NCBI RefSeq assembly: GCF_900142445.1
Contig: NZ_FRAV01000005.1
Location: 124,001 to 188,000, forward strand
Length of the DNA: 64,000 bases
Direction: 5' to 3'
From: Chryseobacterium polytrichastri
GTDB taxonomy: Bacteria > Bacteroidota > Bacteroidia > Flavobacteriales > Weeksellaceae
Of the stretch, positions 8,727 to 18,182 are shown piece by piece. Position 1 is the first letter of the stretch, and each line of letters starts with the position of its first letter. The position numbers were made by a program, and so were the translations under genes. Under the pieces are notes generated by a model that did not search any database, had not been told where the DNA came from, and saw nothing but the letters and a program-made list of their open reading frames with translations.

Positions 8727-10814
8727 TTAAAAAGTAGCTGCCGGCGCTGTTGAGTTATTTAATTTCTTTTCTAGATCTGTTTTTTTACCTTTTGAGAAAT
8801 CATAGCTTACTCCTAACACAAACATAGATTTATTATTCATAATTTGTCCTACTCGTGAATAATTAACCAAACTTTCTGGTAAACTTTTGGTTTTATATTG
8901 GGAAGGCATCCCGATCCAGTACATCCCTGTTGACAACGTCCATTCTTTCTTTTTATAACTTACAAATATATGGTTCTGATTCTCATTAAGGTTGAGAAAT
9001 GCTCCACTCAATGTATACACCGGAATATTGATCTGATACTGCATCGAAAATGATTTATATTCAGACGATACTACAAAATTATTTCCTATATAATTATTCT
9101 TAATCAAAGCGCCACTGCTTGTTCTCACAGTTTCTGATGCAGGGGCAATCACTGCTTTTATAACAAGAAGGCTACTTCCAAAAGGTTTATAAGAACCTGT
9201 TAGCTGAACACCATACTGTTGAGAACTTTTTGCATTTTCATACGTAAGGGCATAATTACCCAACGCCTCATCTAAAACATAGAATTGATTGATCGTACGC
9301 TGCGTATTCCAGTAAAAAAGATTCGCGTTAAAATCAAAATGTTTATTATTAAAAGAATAGATTAAGTTATTTCCAAACGTCTGCTGAGAAGTAAGAAAAG
9401 GATTTCCACGCTGTACAATATTCGGTGCCAACTGAACAACGTTGCTACTTAAAGCCGAACTTCCCGGACTTTTTGGTTTATAACTGCTTGTAAAACGAAG
9501 GCTCTGATTATTTTTCAGTTGGTACCCCAAAACAAGCTTGGGAACAAAAGACCATTCATCAAAAGTATTTTCGGCACTTTTATTATGAATATTCATTAGC
9601 CCGGCCCCAATACGATAGCTGAATTTCTTTATTTTTCCGGCAAATTCAGAATACACATACTGCTCCAGATAATTAACACTGTATTCCGAAAAACCCGATA
9701 AATTCTGCAAATCATTAGAAATAGAAGTATTAGAAACACGATATCCTGATGAAAGTTTACCTACTTCGAAATCATGAGTATAAGCCAACTCTCCTACTAC
9801 TCCGGTTTGTTTTGCTTTAAGATTCATATCATTATCAAAAACAGATTGCCCTGAAGAAATAATCCATTCTTTAGCAAACTCGGAAGTGTCAGTCGTAAAA
9901 TGGTTAGCCACAACATTTAAACTCAACTCATCTTTTTTACTTATATTTTTTGAAAAATATAGATCTAATGTGGGCGTTACATATTCTGTACTACCATTTT
10001 TAAGTATTTGATGTTCCTCCGAAAAATTATCTTTTGTAAAAATACTTCCTCCGTTACCATTTACAAAACTGTTGAAAATATCCATATTCAGTTTTGCCTG
10101 AAAGGCATAATTATCGGGAACCTGACGCGTGTAACGTAAGGCTATGTTTTGAAAGGTATATCCAAAATGGTCTTTTTTGTTTTCATCCGAACGGTAATGC
10201 TCTCCGCCCAACTGATAATCATAAATACTCTGAACTCTTCTGTCATCATAATCCCTAAGATTGATAGAATATTCTAACCCGAAATTATTCTTTCCTTTGG
10301 TATAATTAGCATATGCCGAACCGTTTATAAAGCCTGTGGTAAAAGCACTCGTAAGATCAGCACCGAAAACATATCCTGTTTCTGCCGAACGGGTCAACAG
10401 GTTAATTACAGTATCTGCTCTTGTAGCCCATCTCGCAGGTGGAATATCATAATATTCTACTTTAATAACTTCACTTGGCTGAACACTTCGGATCTGCATA
10501 TCCGTAGCTTCAATTCCATTGATCAAAAACAAGGTAGTTCCTCCTTTGATGCTTTTAAGCGTATTGGAAATAGGATCAAGCTGTAATTCCGGTAATGTTT
10601 TTAGAAGGTCTTTTGCATAACGGGCCTTTTCCAAAGCCTCCTTATCGAAAGTATACACTGCTTTGTCTGCAAATTGCTTTTTACGCTGAGCCTTCAGAAT
10701 AACTTCTTGAATCTCTCCCGTCTTTGTATCGTTTATTGTATCATTTTTTGCATTTTCCTGTGAGAAGACAAAAACTCCACAAAGGAAAAATACAGAACAT
10801 ATAGCTTTTTTCAT
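8727..10814 (-). CDS. TonB-dependent receptor-like outer-membrane barrel
   Basis: A 695-residue outer-membrane protein with a signal peptide (cleavage near FVFSQ). Residues about 35-140 form a TonB-receptor-type plug (GEIQEVILKAQRK, ARYAKDLLKTLPELQ, 'FLINGIEA'), and the remainder is an alternating beta-barrel sequence of the outer membrane protein beta-barrel family. It lacks the N-terminal carboxypeptidase-regulatory-like domain common in Bacteroidetes TonB receptors and no SusD partner is adjacent, so the substrate cannot be named. A TAAGTTTG -7 box (10877-10870, minus strand) lies about 55 bp upstream of the start. Confidence 0.85.
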   Translation of the reverse strand: MKKAICSVFFLCGVFVFSQENAKNDTINDTKTGEIQEVILKAQRKKQFADKAVYTFDKEALEKARYAKDLLKTLPELQLDPISNTLKSIKGGTTLFLINGIEATDMQIRSVQPSEVIKVEYYDIPPARWATRADTVINLLTRSAETGYVFGADLTSAFTTGFINGSAYANYTKGKNNFGLEYSINLRDYDDRRVQSIYDYQLGGEHYRSDENKKDHFGYTFQNIALRYTRQVPDNYAFQAKLNMDIFNSFVNGNGGSIFTKDNFSEEHQILKNGSTEYVTPTLDLYFSKNISKKDELSLNVVANHFTTDTSEFAKEWIISSGQSVFDNDMNLKAKQTGVVGELAYTHDFEVGKLSSGYRVSNTSISNDLQNLSGFSEYSVNYLEQYVYSEFAGKIKKFSYRIGAGLMNIHNKSAENTFDEWSFVPKLVLGYQLKNNQSLRFTSSYKPKSPGSSALSSNVVQLAPNIVQRGNPFLTSQQTFGNNLIYSFNNKHFDFNANLFYWNTQRTINQFYVLDEALGNYALTYENAKSSQQYGVQLTGSYKPFGSSLLVIKAVIAPASETVRTSSGALIKNNYIGNNFVVSSEYKSFSMQYQINIPVYTLSGAFLNLNENQNHIFVSYKKKEWTLSTGMYWIGMPSQYKTKSLPESLVNYSRVGQIMNNKSMFVLGVSYDFSKGKKTDLEKKLNNSTAPAATF

Positions 10815-10985
10815 ATATAAATCTAAGTAACATCTATAAAACAGCCGACAGCCGCAGTTTATTACATCACAAACTTAAGTTTTTTTATTATTCTATAAAT
10901 TTATTCATTAAAAATATTTTCCCTTCTTATTTCCTTTGTCTATAGACTTTTTTTAGATAATTTAGTTTTTCAAAATCATTAGGAA

Positions 10986-11624
10986 ATGAAGAGGTTTTTA
11001 TTTTTTACAATTCTATTTTTATCTGTTAAAATGTGGGCATGTAAATGTGAAGCTCAAAACATACAACAATCATTTAAAAATGCTGATTTTGTTTTCATTG
11101 GAGATATACAATCTGTTAAACAAACGCCATCGGGCTTCAAAACATTACAAAATTTTATAAGCACCGTAAAAATTGAAAAAGTTTTTAAATCGGAAAACTA
11201 TGATGGCTTTTATGTAGATCAGGCGACTCTTTTTACTTCACAAATTCGTTCTTGTGATTATCCCTTTATTGAAAAAGGGAGATATTTAATTTTTGGATAT
11301 ATTGATTCCGATACTGGATTTATATACTCCGAACATTGTTTGGCAACCAAAGAAATGAGTTTTGTAACTCAGGAAGATTTTAAATTACTTGAAAAATTAA
11401 ATGCAGATTTCACGCAAGAATTAAAAGTAAAAAATGCAAAACCTCAAGAACTTATAGAATTATTAGATGAACCTAATACTCCTAATCAGAAAATCAACAC
11501 CTTAGATAGAGAATTAAGTACCAGCCAATCAGAAAATAAGAATCTAAAAATTGTGATCATTGTTATTTCAATGGTCTTTATTTTAGTATTAGCTTTTTTA
11601 ATTTTAAAGAAGAAGAAAAAATAA
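10986..11624 (+). CDS. Netrin/TIMP-like exported protein with C-terminal membrane anchor
   Basis: A 212-residue protein. A signal peptide (residues 1-18) ends just before a C-K-C pair (C19, C21), followed by 'SFKNADFVFIGDIQSV', a beta-strand-rich stretch, and two more cysteines (RSCDY, EHCLA). A CxC at the mature N-terminus followed by this pattern is typical of netrin-like/TIMP-like domains, which in animals inhibit metalloproteases; the role of bacterial versions is unknown. A charged linker leads to a C-terminal transmembrane helix (about residues 187-207) and a five-lysine tail, so the domain should face the periplasm. The family call is by eye. Confidence 0.6.
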   Translation: MKRFLFFTILFLSVKMWACKCEAQNIQQSFKNADFVFIGDIQSVKQTPSGFKTLQNFISTVKIEKVFKSENYDGFYVDQATLFTSQIRSCDYPFIEKGRYLIFGYIDSDTGFIYSEHCLATKEMSFVTQEDFKLLEKLNADFTQELKVKNAKPQELIELLDEPNTPNQKINTLDRELSTSQSENKNLKIVIIVISMVFILVLAFLILKKKKK

Positions 11625-11776
11625 CTCAGGTTTAAATTTTCTTATAAGAATCAATATTATATTACTATTTTTAACCAAAATTAAAAATTAAACTCACAGT
11701 TTATTGATTTTTTGCTCGCTTTTTGCTTCCGTTTCCATACACCAACTCACAGAATGTATAATCAAAATATAAAGTC

Positions 11777-12529
11777 ATGAAAAAATACCTCATCGTTATT
11801 CTTTGCTTTCTTCTTTCGAAAGTGGAGGCACAAGAATCTGGCTCGGTTTCTTCAGACAAAATGAATATCATTAAAACCAACGTTACGGGATATGTGTTCA
11901 GAAACATTAATTTGTCTTATGAAAGATCAATTAACCAATGGTTTTCCATTAATGTAGGTTTTGGAACCATGCCTGAGGGAAAAGTTCCTTTCATCAATTC
12001 ATTTTTAAATGATGAGGACGAAAAGAGATTTCAAAATTTAAGAGTAAAAGCAACCAATTTTACCATAGAGCCTCGCTTTTATATCGGAAAAGGTTTTGGA
12101 AAGGGATTCTATATTGCCCCCTATTATAGATATTCAAAAGTAACTTCCAATACTTTCGATTTTTATTATGATTATAACGCTGCCAATGCTGTGACGTTTC
12201 AAATTCCTCTTAAAGGATCAGGAAGTACCAACGGAAACAGCGGAGGTGTTATGGTGGGTGCTCAGTTTTTCCTTAATAAAAGTGAAAGTTTAGTCTTAGA
12301 TTTTTGGATTGCAGGAGGCCATTATGGAAGCGGAAAAGGTGATTTCATTCTTACAAGTGATTATATCCTAACGCCAGAAATGCAGAACCAACTAAAAAAA
12401 GAAATTGAAAATTTAGATATTCCATTTGTAGATTACACCATAGAAACCAATGAAAGAGGCGCCAAAATAAAAGTAGACGGACCTTGGGCCGGTTTCAGAA
12501 GTGGATTGTCTTTGGGGTATAGGTTTTAA
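11777..12529 (+). CDS. Outer-membrane beta-barrel protein (DUF3575-like)
   Basis: A 250-residue protein with a signal peptide (cleavage near KVEAQ) and alternating hydrophobic/aromatic strands ending in an aromatic residue (LSLGYRF), as expected for an outer-membrane barrel. The opening 'IIKTNVTGYVFRNINLSYERSI' resembles DUF3575 and related small barrels of Bacteroidetes. Function unknown. It lies 77 bp upstream of the response-regulator gene and could be cotranscribed with it. Confidence 0.65.
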   Translation: MKKYLIVILCFLLSKVEAQESGSVSSDKMNIIKTNVTGYVFRNINLSYERSINQWFSINVGFGTMPEGKVPFINSFLNDEDEKRFQNLRVKATNFTIEPRFYIGKGFGKGFYIAPYYRYSKVTSNTFDFYYDYNAANAVTFQIPLKGSGSTNGNSGGVMVGAQFFLNKSESLVLDFWIAGGHYGSGKGDFILTSDYILTPEMQNQLKKEIENLDIPFVDYTIETNERGAKIKVDGPWAGFRSGLSLGYRF

Positions 12530-12606
12530 AAAATTACAGTCAACATTCCTGAGCAGATTTTTATATCTTTAAAAAGAATATACTATATTCGGATTAATAA
12601 TTTGAC

Positions 12607-13284
12607 ATGAAAATCCTTATCATAGAAGACCATAAAGATCTTGCAACCAATATTACAGACTATCTGAAGAAAGAAGATTACGTTTGTGAGGTGGCTTCTA
12701 ATACGCGAGAAGCTTTAGAAAAGATTGAACTTTTTGAATATGACTGTATTCTTCTAGACCTTATGCTTCCTGACGGAAATGGCTTAGAGATTTTACAACA
12801 GATCAAAAAAGATTCTCCATCAGCCAGCGTAATTATTGTTTCTGCAAAAAATTCTTTAGACACAAAATTAGCCGGATTAGATGATGGCGCAGATGATTAT
12901 ATCACAAAACCATTTTCTCTGCCCGAGCTTCATTCAAGAATTAAAGCGGTGGTAAGAAGAAAAACACCCGAAGCTAACCGCATCCTGAGTTTCAATGAAA
13001 TTACAATTGATCTGCAATCTAAGGAATGTAAAATCAATGATCAATTGCTAAATCTTACCAAAAAAGAGCTCAACATACTGATCTATTTTATTAATAATCA
13101 AAACAGGATGCTTTCTAAACAAGCCATCGCAAGTCATCTTTGGGGAGACTACACCTATAGCATTGATAATGTAGACTTTGTATATCAACATCTTAAAAAC
13201 TTAAGAAAGAAAATAATAGACGGAGGGGGAAAAGATTACCTACAAACTGTCTACGGATTGGGGTATAAATGGATCGACAAATAG
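12607..13284 (+). CDS. OmpR/PhoB-type response regulator
   Basis: A 225-residue DNA-binding regulator. The receiver domain (1-115) has the acidic pocket E7/D8, the phosphoacceptor D51 (LLDLMLPDG), the switch residue S79 and the conserved K101 (YITKPF). A winged-helix OmpR-type output domain follows (about 128-224), ending in the YxLQTVYGLGYKW signature. The histidine kinase gene follows after 61 bp and is the obvious partner. Likely targets are the porin and KgtP genes immediately downstream; an 11-bp tandem repeat upstream of the porin is a candidate binding site. Confidence 0.93.
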   Translation: MKILIIEDHKDLATNITDYLKKEDYVCEVASNTREALEKIELFEYDCILLDLMLPDGNGLEILQQIKKDSPSASVIIVSAKNSLDTKLAGLDDGADDYITKPFSLPELHSRIKAVVRRKTPEANRILSFNEITIDLQSKECKINDQLLNLTKKELNILIYFINNQNRMLSKQAIASHLWGDYTYSIDNVDFVYQHLKNLRKKIIDGGGKDYLQTVYGLGYKWIDK

Positions 13285-13345
13285 AAATTACACTTCAGAT
13301 TTACCTTGGAATAACATATGAAAATGCTAGTCTAATATCTTTAAA

Positions 13346-14611
13346 ATGAATTTAAGCTTCCGTTTTGCAAGAGCATTTACCATTTTGGTATTTTTCGTCC
13401 TCATCACAGGCTTTACAATTTTGTATTTTGCTTTTGAAAGGGCGACCATGCGTTCTGCCATTGTAAAACTGGAAGATCTCAATACGTATATCACGCATAG
13501 GCTTGAAAAAGATTCTGCTTATGATTATCTTAAATTTCACCGTCAAACGCAGGTTAAAATTCTTCCACCCGACACCAAGATTACCAAGGAAAAAATAATT
13601 GAAGAAAAATACACCTGGAATAAAAGCATCCAGTCTTATATCAACCGAATTTCTGTAACCTCCTACCCTGTTATTCATCAAAAAAAATATTCCATTACAA
13701 GTATAAGGTATATCACCATTATTGAGAACCAATTTATCATGAGTATCATTATGGTCGTAGCCTGGATCATGGTTTTTCTTATCATCCTTACCATTATTGT
13801 GAGTGTTTTGGTATCAAAAAAAATTCTTAATCCTTTTTATCATGCAATGGAAGAGATCAAAAAGTTTAGCCTAAAGGACGATCGTTCCATGGATCTTATG
13901 AAAACAGAAACCGAAGAATTCAAATCATTGAATAAGTTTCTCCTGAAAATGTCTGAAAGCTCAAAGAAAGACTATCATCTATTGGAAGAACTCTCAGAAA
14001 ATACCTCCCACGAATTGCAAACTCCATTAGCTTCTATTAAAGGAAAAATAGAATTATTAATGGACAGTGAACTTTCAGAAAATCAATTGATCACTCTTTC
14101 ATCTATGAATGACGAGCTCGACAGGCTTTCGTCCATCAATCAATCTTTGATTCTTCTCGCAAAATTAGAACACTTTGAAAAAAATGAATCTCAACGGATT
14201 AATTTCTCTGAATTATTAAAAGAAAGACTCCAATATTTTGAAGATCTCTTTGAAATTCAAAACCTTAGTTTAGTTAAAGAAATTCATGAGGATGTGTATC
14301 TTAATTTTGATGAAAATCTCGCTTCTATTGTTATTAACAACCTTATTAATAACTCCAAAAGACATAATATAAAGAATGGAAAGATTCTGGTAACCCTTAC
14401 AGAGAATTTTTTTCAGATCTCAAATACAGGAAATCCACCCTCAATCCCAACAGAAGAATTGTTCAAAAGATTCAAACGTGGAAACCCCAATCAAAATTCC
14501 ATTGGCATCGGTTTGGCGCTCGTGAAGAAAATTTTGGAGATTTATGACTATGAAATTTCGTATCATTTTGAGGACAACTTGCATACCATAAGAATCAATT
14601 TAACAAAATAA
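13346..14611 (+). CDS. Membrane sensor histidine kinase
   Basis: A 421-residue kinase with two transmembrane helices (about 9-29 and 130-155) enclosing a periplasmic sensor of about 100 residues. A dimerisation/phosphoacceptor domain follows with H222 in the motif SHELQTPLASIKG, then an ATP-binding domain with N box (NLINNSKRH), G1-like ISNTG and G2 GIGLALVKKI. The sensor domain has no recognisable ligand-binding fold. It pairs with the response regulator upstream; the downstream porin and 2-oxoglutarate symporter suggest that it may respond to a carboxylic acid. Confidence 0.92.
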   Translation: MNLSFRFARAFTILVFFVLITGFTILYFAFERATMRSAIVKLEDLNTYITHRLEKDSAYDYLKFHRQTQVKILPPDTKITKEKIIEEKYTWNKSIQSYINRISVTSYPVIHQKKYSITSIRYITIIENQFIMSIIMVVAWIMVFLIILTIIVSVLVSKKILNPFYHAMEEIKKFSLKDDRSMDLMKTETEEFKSLNKFLLKMSESSKKDYHLLEELSENTSHELQTPLASIKGKIELLMDSELSENQLITLSSMNDELDRLSSINQSLILLAKLEHFEKNESQRINFSELLKERLQYFEDLFEIQNLSLVKEIHEDVYLNFDENLASIVINNLINNSKRHNIKNGKILVTLTENFFQISNTGNPPSIPTEELFKRFKRGNPNQNSIGIGLALVKKILEIYDYEISYHFEDNLHTIRINLTK

Positions 14612-14660
14612 AACACTGAAAATCAAAATATTAATATCAAAAACTTCATTTCTTTAAAAA

Positions 14661-14682
14661 CTTCAGAATTTCTTCAGAATTT
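14661..14682 (+). promoter_or_regulatory. Tandem 11-bp direct repeat, candidate response-regulator site
   Basis: Two perfect head-to-tail copies of CTTCAGAATTT lie 32 bp upstream of the porin start codon. OmpR/PhoB-family regulators typically bind direct repeats with an 11-bp period just upstream of the promoter, and such a regulator is encoded two genes earlier. Binding is an inference. Confidence 0.5.
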
Positions 14683-14713
14683 ATGTATTGTTTAGGCACA
14701 AGTAAAAACGCCT

Positions 14714-16123
14714 ATGAAAAAAATAGTTCTAATTTTAGCATTTACGACCTTCCAATATGCTTATAGCCAAGACAGCATAAGAGTCGAAAAAATAGAAGAA
14801 GTTCCAACTGAAAAAAATCCATTAGATATTGGAGATCTTAAAATCAACCTGAATAAAAAAGGCGATCAATGGTTAAAATTTGGTATTTCCAGTCAGATCT
14901 GGCTTCGCAGTATTGATAACAATCCTGGAACGGCAGTCAATGGTGTTGCTCAGAATCAAACATACGATGTAGGAATAAGAAGAATGAGATTGACCATTCA
15001 AAGCCAGCTCACCCCATTTTATTCTGTTTTTTTGCAGATGGGAATCAATAATCAAAATTTCATTTCCGGAGGTGGAACGGGAACAGGAAGTAATGGAGCA
15101 GGAAAAAAAGCACCTTTCTTTTTTCATGATGCTTATAATGAATTGGCAATTATCCCAAGAAATGATTTTCAGACAGGAAAACCCAATAAAAATAACCTTT
15201 ACATAGGAGCGGGACTTCATTCATGGAATGGAGTAAGCCGGTTGACCAATACAAGTACAACCAAAATGCTTGCAGGTGATATTCCTATTTTTAATTTCCC
15301 TACGATTGAAATAGCTGATCAGTTTTCAAGACAGCTTGGTATTTTTGTTCATGGAGAATTTGATAGAGTTAATTATCGTTTCAGTGTTAATAAACCTTTT
15401 GCAACCAGTACAAAACCCACTGTTGGCGGGCCTGCTGTAGATAACAATCAAAGTGGAAAACTATCGTATGCAGGATATGCCTATTATCAATTTTTCAATA
15501 AAGAAGTTACCAGCACCTCATTTTTAGCCGGAAATAATTTAGCTGCAAAAAAAGTTTTGAACCTTGGAGCCGGTTTTTACACCAATAAAGACGCTGCCCA
15601 ATCTCAACCTTCACAAAATGTTTTTGAATCTCACGATGTCAATATTCTCGGAGCAGATGTATATTCTGAACTTCCATTAGGTGATAAAAGTAAAGAAATG
15701 GGACTTACGCTTTATTCTGTTTTCTACAACTATAACTACGGCCCAAATTACCTGAGAGTAAGCGGGATCATGAACCCCGGAACTGTGGATGCCGGATTCA
15801 CAGGCGAAAGAGCGTTGGAAGGCGCAGGAAATAATAGGGTTTTAATGGGAACCGGAAATATTTGGTTTTCACAGTTAGGCTTTGTCCTTCCAAAATTCAG
15901 TAAGATCGTGAAAGTACAACCCTTCTTTAATTATGCTCTTAAAGATATGAAAGCATTAAACCAAAGCGGAAGCTATTACGACATCGGGGCCAATCTTTTT
16001 TTATACGGTCAAAATGCAAGAATTGTCGCCCAATACAGCAGCAGACCTTTATATGATACAGCTTCAAAAAGAATTTTTGACAGAAAAGGAGAATTTTTAC
16101 TGTCTCTTCAAATTGTACTTTAA
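14714..16123 (+). CDS. Outer-membrane porin-like protein
   Basis: A 469-residue exported protein. A signal peptide (cleavage near YAYSQ) and a short linker precede about 430 residues of alternating barrel strands beginning 'LKFGISSQIWLRS' and 'YDVGIRRMRLTIQSQ', and ending in LLSLQIVL. The arrangement resembles phosphate-selective-type (OprO/P) and related porins of Bacteroidetes. The KgtP-type symporter starts 21 bp downstream, so the pair probably forms an operon in which this protein admits the same small organic acid across the outer membrane. The substrate is inferred from the neighbour only. Confidence 0.75.
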   Translation: MKKIVLILAFTTFQYAYSQDSIRVEKIEEVPTEKNPLDIGDLKINLNKKGDQWLKFGISSQIWLRSIDNNPGTAVNGVAQNQTYDVGIRRMRLTIQSQLTPFYSVFLQMGINNQNFISGGGTGTGSNGAGKKAPFFFHDAYNELAIIPRNDFQTGKPNKNNLYIGAGLHSWNGVSRLTNTSTTKMLAGDIPIFNFPTIEIADQFSRQLGIFVHGEFDRVNYRFSVNKPFATSTKPTVGGPAVDNNQSGKLSYAGYAYYQFFNKEVTSTSFLAGNNLAAKKVLNLGAGFYTNKDAAQSQPSQNVFESHDVNILGADVYSELPLGDKSKEMGLTLYSVFYNYNYGPNYLRVSGIMNPGTVDAGFTGERALEGAGNNRVLMGTGNIWFSQLGFVLPKFSKIVKVQPFFNYALKDMKALNQSGSYYDIGANLFLYGQNARIVAQYSSRPLYDTASKRIFDRKGEFLLSLQIVL

Positions 16124-16144
16124 AAAATTTAATATCTTACCCAT

Positions 16145-17443
16145 ATGAATACTAATACTACTCAAATTACAACTGCCCAACGAATAAAAGCCATCATTGG
16201 AGGTTCCATAGGAAATCTCGTAGAATGGTACGATTGGTATGCGTACGCTGCCTTCGCTATTTATTTTTCCAATTCGTTTTTTCCGGATTCAGATCTTAAT
16301 GCACAATTAATGAATACGGCAGGAATTTTTGCCGTTGGCTTTTTAATGCGTCCCATCGGAGGATGGATGTTCGGAAGTATCGCCGATAAAATCGGAAGAA
16401 AAAGAGCAATGACGCTTTCTGTTTTACTGATGTCATTTGGTTCTTTACTTATTGCATTAACGCCAACGTATAAAACGATAGGTATTTTAGCGCCTGCCCT
16501 CCTTCTTATCGCAAGGCTATTACAAGGATTAAGTGTTGGAGGAGAATACGGTGTTTCTGCAACCTACCTCAGCGAAATGGCAACAGAAGACCGAAGAGGG
16601 TTTTATTCAAGTTTCCAATATGTAACGTTGATTGGAGGTCAATTAATTGCTTTAGGAATTCAGTTGATTTTACAAAAATTATTATTAACAGAAGCTCAAC
16701 TCGAAGATTGGGGCTGGAGAATCCCTTTCGTTATTGGAGCTATTTTATCCGTAATTGCTTTATATCTAAGAGCTAATCTTCATGAAACTGAAGCTTTTGA
16801 AAATAAAAAGGAGGTTAACGATAAGAAAAAAGGAAGTATCACAGAACTTTTAAAACATCCAAAAGCTTTATTAACGGTTGTAGGACTAACACTAGGTGGA
16901 ACATTAGCATTTTATACGTACACCACTTACATGCAAAAGTTCTTGATCAATACTGTTCATCTTACCAAAGAACAATCTACGCTCATTTCATTTGTTTCCT
17001 TGTTTATATTTGCTTGTCTGCAACCTGTTTTTGGAGGATTATCTGATAGAATCGGAAGAAGACCTTTGCTTCTAGGTTTTGGAATTTTGGGAACAATATG
17101 TACTGTACCATTACTAACAGCTTTAAGTCATACAACTTCTATGTGGACCGCTTTTTTTCTTATTATGGCTGCTCTGATTATTGTAAGCGGATACACTTCT
17201 ATTAATGCAATTGTAAAGGCTGAACTTTTCCCTTCTGAAGTACGTGCTTTAGGTGTGGGATTACCGTACGCTTTAACAGTAGCGATATTTGGAGGAAGTG
17301 CAGAATATATTGCACTATGGCTGAAAAAATTAGGAATAGAGCATTACTTCTATTGGTATATTACTGCGTGTATACTCTTCTCTTTATTGGTATATGTAAG
17401 AATGAAAGACACCAAAGAAACTTCAAAATTAAATGAGGACTAA
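16145..17443 (+). CDS. kgtP: 2-oxoglutarate:H+ symporter (MHS family)
   Basis: A 432-residue major-facilitator permease with twelve predicted transmembrane helices. It matches E. coli KgtP in length (432) and nearly every diagnostic segment: GNLVEWYDWY in helix 1, GFLMRPIGGWMFG and DKIGRKRAM in loop 2-3, ARLLQGLSVGGEYG in helix 4, FQYVTLIGGQL in helix 5, and EVRALGVGLPYA near helix 11. KgtP imports 2-oxoglutarate with a proton. Within the metabolite:H+ symporter family related dicarboxylates are possible substrates. It follows a porin-like gene by 21 bp, downstream of a two-component system. Confidence 0.9.
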   Translation: MNTNTTQITTAQRIKAIIGGSIGNLVEWYDWYAYAAFAIYFSNSFFPDSDLNAQLMNTAGIFAVGFLMRPIGGWMFGSIADKIGRKRAMTLSVLLMSFGSLLIALTPTYKTIGILAPALLLIARLLQGLSVGGEYGVSATYLSEMATEDRRGFYSSFQYVTLIGGQLIALGIQLILQKLLLTEAQLEDWGWRIPFVIGAILSVIALYLRANLHETEAFENKKEVNDKKKGSITELLKHPKALLTVVGLTLGGTLAFYTYTTYMQKFLINTVHLTKEQSTLISFVSLFIFACLQPVFGGLSDRIGRRPLLLGFGILGTICTVPLLTALSHTTSMWTAFFLIMAALIIVSGYTSINAIVKAELFPSEVRALGVGLPYALTVAIFGGSAEYIALWLKKLGIEHYFYWYITACILFSLLVYVRMKDTKETSKLNED

Positions 17444-17464
17444 GAAACATTGAACCTCTTATAA

Positions 17465-17510
17465 AGAAAAACGCGTTTCAGAAATCCTGAACCGCGTTTT
17501 ATATTTTTTA
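17465..17510. terminator. Terminator between kgtP and the 70-residue protein gene
   Basis: A near-perfect stem AAAACGCGTTTCAG / CTGAACCGCGTTTT (one mismatch) is followed on the plus strand by ATATTTTTT, and on the minus strand by TTTTCTTTA. It can serve both convergent genes. Confidence 0.85.
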
Positions 17511-17720
17511 GGCATATGCCTGTCTGAATTTTACAATAAGCTCATCCAGGTGGTGACGTTGTACATAAATAGTTTTCACATCCTCATATCTTGGGGATTT
17601 ATAGAAAACTTCATGAAAGTCCATACTACCATTACCTACTTTTACAACTTTCTGTACTTCGATATTCAATTTTTTCAACTCGTCTCTAAAGACCTGAAAT
17701 TCTTCTTGGATATTATTCAT
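17508..17720 (-). CDS. Small conserved-looking hypothetical protein
   Basis: A 70-residue soluble protein without signal peptide: an amphipathic helical N-terminal half (EEFQVFRDELKKLNIEVQKVVKV), then a mixed segment with 'DFHEVFYKSPRYEDVKTIYVQRHHLDELIVKFRQAY'. I do not recognise the family. The codon use and amino-acid composition look like a real gene, it has an ATG start, and a good terminator lies just past its stop. The overlapping plus-strand frame in the same place is a shadow. Confidence 0.6.
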   Translation of the reverse strand: MNNIQEEFQVFRDELKKLNIEVQKVVKVGNGSMDFHEVFYKSPRYEDVKTIYVQRHHLDELIVKFRQAYA

Positions 17721-18182
17721 CTATATTTTTGGATTTAATTAAAAAATTATAACTTTATATTAAACATCCCCTACTTTTTAAAGGATAAGTTTAAATATTT
17801 AATAAATTTAGTGAATATTTCAATACAAACGTTAGGTATTCACCATTTTTTTATTAATTTCAATAGGATGCAAAAACTATACCTAACTATCTAGTTATTA
17901 ATTAATTGTTAACGAATTATTAATTAATAGTGAACAAATTGATTCGAAAACATTTTTTCTAAGGAAATAAAATTCTTCTTTAAAAGAGAATTTATTAGGA
18001 TACAATTATTATTAATTCTACTTTATTCAAGTAAAAAAATCTACATAATCTTTAAAAAATACTAAAACGCTGAAACACTGAACCATTGAAAACAAATCAC
18101 TTACGCCAAATATTTAACTAAAAAATAATCTAAATAATTTTTAAGTTTCATAAGTTTCATTACATTTGCGCAAACCTAATTG
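17721..18182. other. AT-rich divergent intergenic region
   Basis: About 460 bp between the divergent 70-residue gene and the patatin gene. It holds an inverted pair GTTAGGTA (17831-17838) / TACCTAAC (17880-17887), a direct repeat TTATTAATTAAT at 17896-17907 and 17918-17929 (22-bp spacing), and a TACATTTG -7 box at 18161-18168 just before the patatin gene. No open frame is convincing. Confidence 0.6.

Noticed and set aside
14644..14660. Third copy of the CTTCAGAATTT repeat upstream of the pair
   Set aside because: CTTCATTTCTTT at 14644 shares only the first five bases and is 17 bp from the next copy, which does not fit the 11-bp period.
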